Shown piece by piece: positions 1 through 8,363 of a DNA stretch of 64,000 nucleotides (positions are counted from its first letter, which is position 1; every line of letters begins with the position of its first letter). The position numbers were made by a program, and so were the translations under genes. The stretch lies in contig CAKSKG010000003.1 in NCBI GenBank assembly GCA_934464775.1, positions 62,001 through 126,000 of the forward strand, in the 5' to 3' direction. This DNA is from an uncultured Oscillospiraceae bacterium. GTDB lineage: Bacteria > Bacillota > Clostridia > Oscillospirales > Ruminococcaceae. The notes beneath the pieces are model-generated. The model worked only from the letters and a program-made list of their open reading frames with translations. It ran no database searches and was not told the DNA's origin.

Positions 1-701
1 AGCATTCCGCTATATTCCAGTGTCTTAATGGTGAGAAGCGTTCTCAGCTTTCAAAGATAATCCTTACCGCATCGGGCGGACCTTTCTTCGGAAAAACAAA
101 GTCCGAGCTTGAAAATGTCACTGTAGAGCAGGCTTTGAATCACCCCAACTGGTCAATGGGAAACAAGATAACGATTGATTCGGCAACGCTGATGAACAAG
201 GGTCTTGAATTTATCGAGGCAAAATGGCTTTTCGGGCTGGAGCCGCAGCAGATAGAAATAGTCGTTCACAGGCAGAGCGTTATCCATTCGGCGGTGGAAT
301 ATGCCGACGGAGCTGTTATTGCACAGCTTGGTGTTCCCGATATGAGAATACCTATTCAGTATGCGCTGACATATCCCGACAGGCTGCCCTGCAATACAAA
401 GCGTCTGAGTCTTACGGATTACGGAACGCTGACCTTTGCCGCTCCCGATTATGATACTTTCGACTGCCTTTCCACCTGCATAAAGGCTGCAAAGCTGGGC
501 GGCGACAGACCCTGCATAGCAAACGGAGTTAACGAAGCTGCCGTTGGAATGTTCCTTGAGAGGAAGATACCGTTTCTGAAAATAGGTGAGCTTGTGACAA
601 AGGCTGTTGATACGCTGACGAGGTTTGATGTTGACACCGTTGAGGGCATATACGAAGCGGATAAGGCAGCCCGTGAATTCGTCATGAAAGAGGTTGGCTG
701 A
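1..701 (+). CDS. dxr: 1-deoxy-D-xylulose 5-phosphate reductoisomerase, C-terminal part
   Basis: Second enzyme of the MEP isoprenoid pathway, converting DXP to MEP with NADPH and a divalent metal in the cytosol. The frame is open to the left edge (codons begin at base 3), so the NADPH-binding N-terminal region lies outside the window. Visible are HSAIFQCL, TASGGPFFGK and the conserved GNKITIDSATLMNKGLE core that binds metal and substrate, followed by the helical C-terminal domain. The TTG at 135 is internal, not a start. The stop overlaps the next start by one base (TGATG), which suggests translational coupling to the protease gene; ispG of the same pathway follows. Confidence 0.96.
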   Translation, partial: HSAIFQCLNGEKRSQLSKIILTASGGPFFGKTKSELENVTVEQALNHPNWSMGNKITIDSATLMNKGLEFIEAKWLFGLEPQQIEIVVHRQSVIHSAVEYADGAVIAQLGVPDMRIPIQYALTYPDRLPCNTKRLSLTDYGTLTFAAPDYDTFDCLSTCIKAAKLGGDRPCIANGVNEAAVGMFLERKIPFLKIGELVTKAVDTLTRFDVDTVEGIYEADKAAREFVMKEVG

Positions 702-1747
702 TGAGTACATTTGTTTCAATTGTTATCGGTATACTGATATTCTGTGCAATAGTTGTGATACATGAAGCAGGGCATTTTGTGGCTGCGAAGCTGTGCGGAA
801 TACCCGTCAGCGAATTTTCTATCGGAATGGGTCCTGCAATATTCAAGAAGCAGGGTAAGGAAACGCTTTTTTCGATACGTCTGCTGCCTATCGGCGGATT
901 CTGCGCCATGGGCGAGGACGAGGACGCCGTTGACGAGAACAGCTTCCGCAGCAAGCCTGTATGGAAGAGAATGATCGTTATAGTTGCAGGCGCATTTATG
1001 AATATCATTCTCGGAATAATTTTATCCTTTGTGTTTTTTGCCGTTTCGGGCAAGGGCATAACCACAACGATTGCGCTTTTCACCGAGGAAAATGCTCCCA
1101 GCCATATGAGCGGACTTGAAGTTGATGATGAAATAGTTCGGATAAACGGACTTAAAGTTTTCACCATGAGCGATGTCATCTACGGTCTTACCAATGACGA
1201 GGACGGTTCGGTCGATTTTGAGGTAATGAGAAACGGCAGTCTTATTAAGCTTGACGGCGTGCGCTTTGCCACGGAGACCGATCCCGATACGGGAAAGCAG
1301 ACTCTCCGCTATGATTTTAAGGTCTACTCGGAGAAGATCACTTTCGGAAATATCTGGGGTTACAGTATAAAAAAAGTGATATATGACGGACGCATCGTGC
1401 TGATGTCGCTTCGTGACATCATTCTCGGAAAATACGGAATAAATGACCTCAGCGGTCCTGTGGGAATCGTATCGGCAATAACCGAGGTCACCGAGCAGTA
1501 CGGCGTGGATTGGTCATTTATTGTTGAAATGGCAATGCTCATCACGATAAATGTGGGAATTTTCAATCTGCTGCCATTGCCTGCACTGGACGGAGGAAGA
1601 TTCGTTTTCCTCATTATCGAGGCTATACGCCGCAAGCAGTTCAAGGCTGAAACAGAGGGAATGGTGCATTTTGTGGGAATGGCGCTGCTTATGGTGCTTA
1701 TGGTTGCAGTAACATTCAACGATATCAAATCACTGATCGTAAAATAG
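701..1747 (+). CDS. rseP: RIP (site-2) zinc metalloprotease, RseP family
   Basis: Intramembrane metalloprotease of the RseP/RasP family, which cleaves anti-sigma factors and leftover signal peptides inside the membrane. The 348-residue protein has the zinc motif HEAGH at residues 21-25 within the first membrane helix, a single PDZ-like region at about 125-190, and the second active-site region NLLPLPALDGGRF near residue 290, where the Asp is the third zinc ligand. More membrane helices follow near the C-terminus. It sits between dxr and ispG, a common Firmicutes arrangement, and overlaps dxr by one base. The physiological substrate cannot be told from sequence. Confidence 0.95.
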   Translation: MSTFVSIVIGILIFCAIVVIHEAGHFVAAKLCGIPVSEFSIGMGPAIFKKQGKETLFSIRLLPIGGFCAMGEDEDAVDENSFRSKPVWKRMIVIVAGAFMNIILGIILSFVFFAVSGKGITTTIALFTEENAPSHMSGLEVDDEIVRINGLKVFTMSDVIYGLTNDEDGSVDFEVMRNGSLIKLDGVRFATETDPDTGKQTLRYDFKVYSEKITFGNIWGYSIKKVIYDGRIVLMSLRDIILGKYGINDLSGPVGIVSAITEVTEQYGVDWSFIVEMAMLITINVGIFNLLPLPALDGGRFVFLIIEAIRRKQFKAETEGMVHFVGMALLMVLMVAVTFNDIKSLIVK

Positions 1748-1757
1748 GAGAGTCGGT

Positions 1758-2795
1758 ATGAGAAATGTCAGAGCTGTCAGGGTCGGGGATCTGTGCCTTG
1801 ACGGAAAGAAAATATATATTCAGTCCATGCTGAATGCCCGTTCGGACGATATCGAGGGCAACGTAAAGCAGGCTGTGGAGCTGGAAAATGCAGGCTGCGA
1901 GATAGTCAGAGTTTCAGTCCCGAATAAGGAAGCAGTGGCGCTTATTCCTGCGATAAAATCCAAGATAAGCATTCCGCTGGTGGCGGATATCCACTTTGAT
2001 TATCGTCTTGCGCTTATGAGTGCGGAGGCAGGCGTTGACAAGATAAGGATAAATCCCGGAAACATCGGCAGCAGGGACAGGGTTCGTCTTGTTGCGGATA
2101 TGTGCGCAGAAAAGCATATCCCCATACGCATAGGCGTAAATTCAGGCTCGCTGGAAAAGGATATTCTTGAAGAATACGGTTCTCCCACGGCGGAAGCGCT
2201 GGTGAAAAGTGCGCTCCGTCATGCTTCGCTGTTGGAGGAATGCGATTTTCACGATATAGTTATTTCGCTGAAATCCTCTGATGTACCCACTATGATAAAG
2301 GCGTACCGTCTGCTTGCGGAGAAGTGTGATTATCCGCTGCATCTGGGAGTTACCGAAGCAGGCACGGAGCGAATGGGAGTTATCAAGTCTGCTGTCGGCA
2401 TTGGCTCGCTGCTGTGCGACGGCATAGGCGAGACTATCCGTGTATCGCTGACCGATGATCCCGTAAGGGAGGTATATGCCGCAAAGGACATACTCCGTGC
2501 TATAGGCAGAGGCAGCGGAGTTCAGCTGGTGTCCTGTCCCACCTGCGGACGGACGAGAATCGACCTTGTTTCCCTTGCAAAGCAGGTGGAAAAGGCAGTT
2601 GCCGACATGGATAAGAACATAACCGTTGCGGTCATGGGCTGTATAGTGAACGGTCCGGGAGAAGCCCGTGAAGCGGATATCGGAGTTGCAGGCGGAGACG
2701 GCTGCGGTCTGATATTCAGAAAGGGCGAGATACTAAGAAAAGTTCCCGAAAGCGAGATCATTTCGGCACTGCTTGATGAGATAGAGAAAATGTAA
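1758..2795 (+). CDS. ispG: 4-hydroxy-3-methylbut-2-enyl diphosphate synthase
   Basis: IspG/GcpE, the iron-sulfur enzyme that reductively opens methylerythritol cyclodiphosphate to HMBPP in the MEP pathway. The 345-residue length fits the short bacterial form without the extra plant domain. An N-terminal TIM-barrel is followed by cluster-binding cysteines: CPTCGRTR near residue 258 and CIVNGPGEA near 293, the latter with the conserved NGPGEA loop. The start has a TAGGAGAG ribosome site 11 bases after the protease stop, so it is the third gene of the dxr-rseP-ispG operon. Confidence 0.97.
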   Translation: MRNVRAVRVGDLCLDGKKIYIQSMLNARSDDIEGNVKQAVELENAGCEIVRVSVPNKEAVALIPAIKSKISIPLVADIHFDYRLALMSAEAGVDKIRINPGNIGSRDRVRLVADMCAEKHIPIRIGVNSGSLEKDILEEYGSPTAEALVKSALRHASLLEECDFHDIVISLKSSDVPTMIKAYRLLAEKCDYPLHLGVTEAGTERMGVIKSAVGIGSLLCDGIGETIRVSLTDDPVREVYAAKDILRAIGRGSGVQLVSCPTCGRTRIDLVSLAKQVEKAVADMDKNITVAVMGCIVNGPGEAREADIGVAGGDGCGLIFRKGEILRKVPESEIISALLDEIEKM

Positions 2796-2817
2796 CGGAC
2801 TGTTCGGGAGTTATATT

Positions 2818-3333
2818 ATGCATACATGGACAAAAATAAGAAGCAAGCTGGAAAACGAATATCTTGCCGATTCATTAAAAGGACATATCAGATATTTTGC
2901 CACATCATACAGCAAATGTCCTGACCATGAGGGAAGAGCGGCAATTCTTTTTGATGATAAGGAAATAATATCGGGCAGCTATTTTGAGATGTGGATTCCA
3001 CATGATCCATTGTCGGGAGATGATGCTCAGGGATATTCTGAAATAATCAATAATTTGTTTTTACCGAACGGTACAGCGGTCAAATACGGTCAGTTCGATA
3101 ACTGTTCTTTCTATCGGGCATTCAGTGAATTTGACAACCAAAGTATTGAAAAAAGCCTGAACAGTTCCAATATGCTTGTGCGGATATTCGCACTTTTAGA
3201 CAGACGTGTCGGAAAAAGAACACTGCGGAAGATGTATGATACCATAAATGATGAATCCGAGGTTTTCCGTTTGGTTTATAACATACGTGTCAGAGCCGAG
3301 GGCATATGCTCTGACAACAAAGCTGTTTCATAA
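2818..3333 (+). CDS. SF0329-like small protein of unknown function
   Basis: A 171-residue soluble protein starting MHTWTKIRSKLENEYLADSL. From memory this matches the family annotated as SF0329; no function is established and I assign none. No signal peptide or membrane segment is seen. A ribosome site (GGGAG) precedes the ATG, which lies 22 bases after ispG, so it could be the last gene of that operon; a clear terminator follows. The DNA looks somewhat more AT-rich than its neighbours, and the gene is wedged between two conserved blocks, which is compatible with a late insertion. Confidence 0.8.
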   Translation: MHTWTKIRSKLENEYLADSLKGHIRYFATSYSKCPDHEGRAAILFDDKEIISGSYFEMWIPHDPLSGDDAQGYSEIINNLFLPNGTAVKYGQFDNCSFYRAFSEFDNQSIEKSLNSSNMLVRIFALLDRRVGKRTLRKMYDTINDESEVFRLVYNIRVRAEGICSDNKAVS

Positions 3334-3350
3334 TTTTTTATAAGGCGCAG

Positions 3351-3392
3351 ATCACTGCATTTTCCGAGATCGGGAAGTGCAGTGATTTTTTA
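3351..3392 (+). terminator. Intrinsic terminator after the 2818 gene
   Basis: Perfect 9-base stem ATCACTGCA (3351-3359) / TGCAGTGAT (3378-3386) followed by TTTTTTAT. It separates the ispG operon from spoIIIA. An upstream in-frame ATG for spoIIIAA at 3382 lies inside this structure and is therefore not a credible start. Confidence 0.9.
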
Positions 3393-3402
3393 TTTAGCCG
3401 AA

Positions 3403-3432
3403 GTCATATCTCCTGCCTGTCCCGAATATATT
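3403..3432 (+). promoter_or_regulatory. Possible sigma-E type promoter of the spoIIIA operon
   Basis: GTCATATC (3403-3410) resembles the sigma-E -35 consensus GTCATATT, and AATATATT (3425-3432) loosely resembles the CATACAAT -10 at a 14-base spacing. SpoIIIA operons are transcribed by sigma-E in the mother cell in studied Bacillus and Clostridium, which is why a non-sigma-A element is expected here. The -10 match is weak. Confidence 0.4.
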
Positions 3433-3462
3433 TTAATAAATCAAAAAGAAAGGAATAAAGCA

Positions 3463-4419
3463 ATGGACAAGGATATCACACAATATTTTCCCGCACGGCT
3501 TTCCGTGCCGCTTTCGGTGCTGAAATGCTCCGATATATCCGAGATAAGGCTTCGTGCGGACAGACCACTTGCGGTGACTCTGCCTTTCGGAGTAAGATAT
3601 GTCACATCGGGGGGCGGCATTACGGACGAACCGTCACATGGCATAACGGTGCTTTCGGAGGAGATACACAAGCTGTTCGATGCCGCCTGCCAGTATTCAC
3701 TGCACAGCTATCACAATCAGATAGCAGGCTGTTTTGTGACTCTTCCTCACGGGCACAGGCTTGGCATAAGCGGAACAGCGGTGTTGAACGGCGACAAAAC
3801 GGAAACTGTTCGTGACATTTCATCGGTGTGCTTCCGAATTGCACGGCAGATATACGGAGCGGCGGACGATATCATGCGGAGCGTGATGAATGACGGCTTG
3901 CACAGCATAATTATATGCGGCAGACCCGCAGGGGGAAAAACCACTATCCTCCGTGACCTGTGCCGTCAGCTTGGGGACAGGCACAACGTTTCGCTGATAG
4001 ACGAAAGAAACGAGATAGCCGCAGGCAGCCGAGGGCATTGTTACAGCGATGTGGGCGCAAACACCGATGTTTTCAGCGGCTTTTCCAAAGCGGAGGGGAT
4101 AAGCACCGCACTGAGGGTCATGTCGCCGTCTGTGATAATCTGCGACGAGATAGGCTCGGAGGCGGACGCTGCCGCTCTTGAAAATGCATACTGCTGCGGC
4201 GTGAAGCTGGCGGCAGCGGCTCACGGCGGCAGTATAGAAGAAATATTCCGCCGAAAGCATATCGGCAGGCTTATTGATATGGGGCTGTTTGAATATGCGG
4301 CATTTGCCGAAAGCGGCAGGATAACAAAAATAATTAAGATCGGAGAGTGCGGCAGTGAGATATGCGGGGATCGTTCTGATATTTATGACCTCGGTAATGA
4401 CAGGAAATTATCTTGCTGA
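3463..4419 (+). CDS. spoIIIAA: Stage III sporulation protein AA, ATPase
   Basis: Secretion-type ATPase of the SpoIIIA-SpoIIQ feeding tube that keeps the forespore active after engulfment. The start at 3463 (MDKDITQYF) has AAAGAAAGGA upstream and gives 318 residues, near the family norm. The Walker A motif GRPAGGKTT is at about residue 153, and a Walker B-like stretch ending in IICDEIG lies near residue 230. First gene of a complete eight-gene spoIIIA operon; its 3' end overlaps spoIIIAB by 65 bases. Confidence 0.96.
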   Translation: MDKDITQYFPARLSVPLSVLKCSDISEIRLRADRPLAVTLPFGVRYVTSGGGITDEPSHGITVLSEEIHKLFDAACQYSLHSYHNQIAGCFVTLPHGHRLGISGTAVLNGDKTETVRDISSVCFRIARQIYGAADDIMRSVMNDGLHSIIICGRPAGGKTTILRDLCRQLGDRHNVSLIDERNEIAAGSRGHCYSDVGANTDVFSGFSKAEGISTALRVMSPSVIICDEIGSEADAAALENAYCCGVKLAAAAHGGSIEEIFRRKHIGRLIDMGLFEYAAFAESGRITKIIKIGECGSEICGDRSDIYDLGNDRKLSC

Positions 4420-4864
4420 AAGATATATCCGCCGATACCGAATGCTGCGGCTGCTGGAAAAATTCATCGGCAGGGCGTCGCTTATGATCCGCTGCACGGC
4501 TTCTCCTGTGAGGGATATCATATCATCGGCAGCCGCCGACAGCGAGCTTTCTGGGCTTGCATTCATCACGGCGATGAATAACGAGCTTGAACAGGGTGAA
4601 TGTGATATAAGACGGATCTGGAGCGAAAAGCTGAAGGCTTATCCGCCCTACGGAATAAATGAAGAGGAATTTTCCGTGCTGGAGGGCATGGGCAGGACTC
4701 TCGGAGCAGCCGATGTCCAAGGTCAGCTTGACTGCCTTGAGATGTACGGCGGCATAATAGCCTCGTCCATAAAGGAAGCTGACAAAGACCGAAAAGAAAA
4801 GCCGAAGCTTTTCAGGAGCATGGGGCTGCTTGCAGGGTTGTTTGCGGCAGTAATACTTATATAA
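4355..4864 (+). CDS. spoIIIAB: Stage III sporulation protein AB
   Basis: Membrane-anchored channel component with a GspF-like cytoplasmic domain. The 169-residue protein has membrane helices at about residues 1-18 and at the C-terminus (GLLAGLFAAVILI), the expected topology. It starts at a GTG at 4355 behind CGGAGAG and overlaps spoIIIAA by 65 bases in another frame, unusually deep for this operon; later in-frame ATG codons would remove the first membrane helix. Confidence 0.93.
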   Translation: MRYAGIVLIFMTSVMTGNYLAERYIRRYRMLRLLEKFIGRASLMIRCTASPVRDIISSAAADSELSGLAFITAMNNELEQGECDIRRIWSEKLKAYPPYGINEEEFSVLEGMGRTLGAADVQGQLDCLEMYGGIIASSIKEADKDRKEKPKLFRSMGLLAGLFAAVILI

Positions 4865-4897
4865 GGCAACGGAAATGCCCGAAAGGAACGGACGATA

Positions 4898-5092
4898 ATG
4901 GATATTGATCTGATATTTAAGATCGCAGGAATAGGCATCATCGTTTCGGTGCTGAACCTGCTGCTGAAAAAATCGGAGAGGGACGAGCAGGCGCTCATGG
5001 TAACGATAGCAGGACTTATCGTTGTTCTTGCAATGATAATACAGCAGATAAGCCAGCTTTTTGACACTATCAGAACTGCTTTCGGACTGTAA
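4898..5092 (+). CDS. spoIIIAC: Stage III sporulation protein AC
   Basis: Tiny two-helix membrane protein of 64 residues (MDIDLIFKIAGIGIIVSVLN...). The size, the central KKSERDEQA loop between two hydrophobic helices, and the position before spoIIIAD all match SpoIIIAC. It is a structural part of the mother-cell side of the feeding channel. The ribosome site is GAAAGGA upstream of the ATG. Confidence 0.95.
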   Translation: MDIDLIFKIAGIGIIVSVLNLLLKKSERDEQALMVTIAGLIVVLAMIIQQISQLFDTIRTAFGL

Positions 5093-5113
5093 TTGGAAAG
5101 GACATGATACGGT

Positions 5114-5500
5114 ATGACCCTTGCGGCAATAGCGGGACTATGCATATCGGCTGCGGTGATATGCCGTATATTCGACAAGACCAACCGTGAATACGGGGTT
5201 TTTATATCTGCGGCGGCTGCGGTGATAATAACTGCGGCTGTTGTGGGGCTGCTTTCTCCGCTGGTGGATTTTATTGATTCCATGTTTGAAAAAGCAGGGG
5301 CGGACAGCGCCTATGCAGATATACTTTATAAATCCCTCGGAGTGACCTATCTTACCGATACAGCCGCAGGCATATGCCGTGACAGCGGTGAGTCGGGACT
5401 GGCGGCAAGGACCGAAACGGCAGGCAGGATAACTCTTGCTGTAATGGCGCTGCCGCTTTTTTCGGAGATAGTTTCACTTACGGACAAACTGCTGCCTTAA
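5114..5500 (+). CDS. spoIIIAD: Stage III sporulation protein AD
   Basis: Small polytopic membrane protein of 128 residues, alanine-rich, with about four hydrophobic segments and a short polar stretch DKTNREYGVFIS after the first helix, as in SpoIIIAD. It resembles a longer version of SpoIIIAC and is part of the same complex. It begins 21 bases after spoIIIAC behind GGAAAGGA. Confidence 0.94.
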   Translation: MTLAAIAGLCISAAVICRIFDKTNREYGVFISAAAAVIITAAVVGLLSPLVDFIDSMFEKAGADSAYADILYKSLGVTYLTDTAAGICRDSGESGLAARTETAGRITLAVMALPLFSEIVSLTDKLLP

Positions 5501-5511
5501 AGGAGCGGACT

Positions 5512-6654
5512 ATGAAAAAAATACTGGCTGCTGCGGCAGTGATCGCCGCAATGCTTTTATGCGGCATATGCTGCCGTGCGGAGGAACCCGTTTCGGCTGT
5601 TGATGCTGATGAGCTGTATGATTCGCTGGGCATTGATGATTCGGAAATATCCGAAAATATCCCCGATGAGGCAAAGCGGATATTTTCAGAAAACGGCATA
5701 ACAGTTTCCGATTCGGGCGATTTTGCGGAAATAGACCCGTCGGACATTATAAGCTATATCCTTGACAGCTTCCGCAGCAATCTTACCTATCCGCTGAGAG
5801 TGCTTGGAACAATGATATGCGCCGCAATGCTTTCGGCGGCGGTATCGGCTTTTTCATCGGCATCGGACAGCCGCACCGCAAAGGTGTATGAGATAATGTC
5901 CGTGCTGATAACCACGGCAGCGGCAGCTGCCCCCGCAGCGGACTGCATAAACAGCATGATCGCTACGATGAAAGCAGGCGGAGTTTTTATGCTGAGCTAT
6001 GTGCCTGTTTATGCGGGGATAGCCATATCCTCGGGCTCGGTGACGGGGGCTGCGGCTTATAATATGACGGTAATGGCGGTTTCCGAGGGAGCTGTTCAGC
6101 TGTCCTCCCATGTTTTGCTGCCGCTGATGTCGATGTGCATGGCAATGGGCATAATCGACGGCATCAATCCCGATTTTTCCCTGGGAGCGGTCACATCGCT
6201 TATCGGAAAGATCGTTTCCTTTGTAATAGGCGTGGTTATGACCGTATTCACGGGAATGCTTGCTTTGCAGAATGCTCTCGGAACGGCAGCCGATACGGTG
6301 GGAGTCAAGGCGGCAAAGCTGGCGGTGGCGAATCTTGTTCCCGTGGTGGGCGGAGCGCTGTCCGATACATATACAGCGGTGCGTTCGGGACTTGCTCTTC
6401 TGAGGAATGCCGCAGGGATATACGGCATTGCCGCAGTTGCGCTTACCGTGCTTCCTCCCGTGATACAGGCGGCATCGCTTTACCTTGCAGTGAATATAGG
6501 CGGAGCATTTGCGGAAATGCTGGGGCAGAACGGCATAGCAAAGCTGCTGAAAAATATTTCGGGAGTTATCGGCATGGCAATGAGCCTGCTGCTGTGCTAC
6601 GGAGCCATGCTGATAATCTCCACGGGAATACTGATGTACGGCATCACGGCATAG
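5512..6654 (+). CDS. spoIIIAE: Stage III sporulation protein AE
   Basis: Large polytopic channel protein. The 380 residues start with a cleavable-looking signal (MKKILAAAAVIAAMLLCGICC), then an acidic extracytoplasmic segment to about residue 85, then seven or eight hydrophobic helices typical of SpoIIIAE. It begins 11 bases after spoIIIAD behind AAAGGAG. Its TAG stop overlaps the strong ribosome site (AGGAGGTG) for spoIIIAF. Confidence 0.95.
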   Translation: MKKILAAAAVIAAMLLCGICCRAEEPVSAVDADELYDSLGIDDSEISENIPDEAKRIFSENGITVSDSGDFAEIDPSDIISYILDSFRSNLTYPLRVLGTMICAAMLSAAVSAFSSASDSRTAKVYEIMSVLITTAAAAAPAADCINSMIATMKAGGVFMLSYVPVYAGIAISSGSVTGAAAYNMTVMAVSEGAVQLSSHVLLPLMSMCMAMGIIDGINPDFSLGAVTSLIGKIVSFVIGVVMTVFTGMLALQNALGTAADTVGVKAAKLAVANLVPVVGGALSDTYTAVRSGLALLRNAAGIYGIAAVALTVLPPVIQAASLYLAVNIGGAFAEMLGQNGIAKLLKNISGVIGMAMSLLLCYGAMLIISTGILMYGITA

Positions 6655-6667
6655 GAGGTGAACGGAC

Positions 6668-7165
6668 ACGGAAACAATAACGGGAGCTGCGGCGTGTGCC
6701 TGCTTTATTGGAGTGGCGGCATCGGCTGTTTCGATGATATATCCCTCGGAGAAATTTACGGGGCATATCCGTCTGATAATGTCGCTGATATTTATGACAG
6801 TGCTTATCGGCGGCATAACCGGCATTGAATTTGATGAAGCCGCATATACTGCTGCGGGAGCGTCCGCAGCGGAATATTCTGTCGGAGCGGAGGATTATTT
6901 TCTGCGCACGGCAGGAAAGAACGTGTCGGAGAGCATAAGCGGATATCTTTCGGAAAGGGGAATTGATATAGCGTCGGACAAAATACTGACAAGTATTGAT
7001 ATTTCCGAAAACGGCAGCATATATATTAATGAGGTTACGGCGGAGGTGGACAGTATCAGTAAAAAAAGCTCCGCCGAAAGGCTTATAAAGGAAGCTGTCG
7101 GAGAGGGTGTGACTGTAAATGTGATCTTGACGAACGGAGAGGAGCTTAATGGAACAGGCAATTAA
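6668..7165 (+). CDS. spoIIIAF: Stage III sporulation protein AF, apparent ACG start
   Basis: SpoIIIAF: two N-terminal membrane helices followed by a soluble ring-forming domain of the SpoIIIAF/AG/AH type. The frame is open from an in-frame stop at 6659. The only ordinary start is a GTG at 6713, which has no ribosome site and would delete most of the first helix. The strong site AGGAGG (6653-6658) instead points, at a 9-base spacing, to an ACG at 6668, giving a 165-residue protein starting (M)ETITGAAACACFIGVAA with both helices intact. Either this is a rare ACG start or the base is an error for ATG. It overlaps spoIIIAG by 17 bases. The family call is firm; the start is inferred. Confidence 0.85.
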   Translation, partial: TETITGAAACACFIGVAASAVSMIYPSEKFTGHIRLIMSLIFMTVLIGGITGIEFDEAAYTAAGASAAEYSVGAEDYFLRTAGKNVSESISGYLSERGIDIASDKILTSIDISENGSIYINEVTAEVDSISKKSSAERLIKEAVGEGVTVNVILTNGEELNGTGN

Positions 7166-7655
7166 AAGGCTGAAAGATTTTTTCGGGAAAAAGAACACTC
7201 TTAATGCAGCGGTGGCTCTTGGGATCGTCGGAATGCTGCTGATACTGCTTTCGGGGATAGGCTCGGGCAATGGAAAAAGTAAGTCCGATGAACCGACGGA
7301 AAGCGGTCAGTTCGACCAAAACAGCGCATACCGTGCAGAGCTTGAACAGGAGCTTACGGAGCTGCTTTCACAGATAAGCGGAGTGGGAAAAGCGGAGGTG
7401 ATGATAACCCTGTCGTCAACGGAGGAATATGTCTATGCGGAGGAAAGCACTGTAAGCGGCGATAAGCACGTCAGTGAATATGCGGCTGCCGACAAGGGCG
7501 GCATCGTCACTCACGTCAGATCGCCCGAGATAACGGGAGCGCTTATCGTCTGCGAGGGCGGCGGAAATTCACAGGTCTGCGAGAGGATATACAAGGCTGT
7601 ATCGGTATCGCTGGGAATACCCTCCAGCAGGATATGCGTTGCAAAAATGAAATAA
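7149..7655 (+). CDS. spoIIIAG: Stage III sporulation protein AG
   Basis: Channel ring protein: one N-terminal membrane helix (about residues 20-37, ending in LLSGIGSG), a polar linker, then a ring-building domain beginning near residue 58 with LSQISGVGKAEVMITL, a hallmark of SpoIIIAG. The 168-residue length is slightly short for the family. The start overlaps the end of spoIIIAF by 17 bases. Confidence 0.95.
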   Translation: MEQAIKRLKDFFGKKNTLNAAVALGIVGMLLILLSGIGSGNGKSKSDEPTESGQFDQNSAYRAELEQELTELLSQISGVGKAEVMITLSSTEEYVYAEESTVSGDKHVSEYAAADKGGIVTHVRSPEITGALIVCEGGGNSQVCERIYKAVSVSLGIPSSRICVAKMK

Positions 7656-7689
7656 TATTAGCCGCATAAGCGGCGGAACGGAGCAGAAT

Positions 7690-8238
7690 ATGAGAAAACC
7701 CAACATCATCATCGGTAAAAAGCACATCGTACTTGCCTGCCTTACACTCATTCTCGGCATTGCCGTTTATATGAACTACGCATTTGCGGCTTCGGAAAAC
7801 AGCATTGCGGACGAAGCGGGAGTTGCTGCGGACAGCAAGAACGTGAATTACGGCGATGCGGCTTATGTCAATACAGGCAGCACCGACGGGATAGATTATT
7901 TTTCACAGGCACGCCTTTCAAGAATGACTTCCCGTGACGAAGCGGTGGAAACTCTTGCTTCAATACTGGGCGGCGGCGATCTTTCCACAGAGGAAGAGGC
8001 AGTCTATACCGAAAAGGCAGTTAACCTCACAAAGCTTTCCGAAAGCGAGACAAAGATCGAATCACTGGTAATGGCACAGGGATTTGAGGACTGTGTTGTA
8101 TATCTCGACGGCGAAACAGCCAACATCGTAGTGCGCACAGAGGGGCTTTCGGCAGAGGACGCAGCCAAGATCAAGGACATTCTTCTCAGCGAAGTTTCAA
8201 TTTCTTCGGAAAATATCAGAATTTTTGAGGTAAAGTAG
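7690..8238 (+). CDS. spoIIIAH: Stage III sporulation protein AH
   Basis: Mother-cell partner of SpoIIQ. The 182-residue protein has one N-terminal membrane helix (residues about 12-33), a linker, and a C-terminal YscJ/FliF-like domain with the conserved LVMAQGFEDCVVYLDG segment at about residues 125-140. In the family this domain docks with SpoIIQ across the intermembrane space. It is the last gene of the operon. Confidence 0.95.
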   Translation: MRKPNIIIGKKHIVLACLTLILGIAVYMNYAFAASENSIADEAGVAADSKNVNYGDAAYVNTGSTDGIDYFSQARLSRMTSRDEAVETLASILGGGDLSTEEEAVYTEKAVNLTKLSESETKIESLVMAQGFEDCVVYLDGETANIVVRTEGLSAEDAAKIKDILLSEVSISSENIRIFEVK

Positions 8239-8267
8239 TTGTTTTATCTGAAAATATTTGTTATAAT
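8239..8267 (+). promoter_or_regulatory. Sigma-A promoter of the Asp23 gene
   Basis: TTGTTT (8239-8244), a 17-base spacer and TATAAT (8262-8267). It begins right after the spoIIIAH stop, about 100 bases before the Asp23-family start, and separates the housekeeping run from the sporulation operon. Confidence 0.75.
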
Positions 8268-8363
8268 AGAAGTAAGCATGAAAAATGCCGCTTTTATCAG
8301 AGCAGATATCGGAGATATGTCAGAGCCTTCCGACGTATTTCCTGCGAAAGGAATGAAATAAAA

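Noticed and set aside
3382..3462. Longer N-terminus for SpoIIIAA
   Set aside because: The upstream ATG lies in a terminator stem and has no ribosome site; 3463 has one.
5854..6825. Open frame of 323 codons on the minus strand opposite spoIIIAE/AF
   Set aside because: Histidine- and arginine-rich shadow of GC-rich alanine codons.
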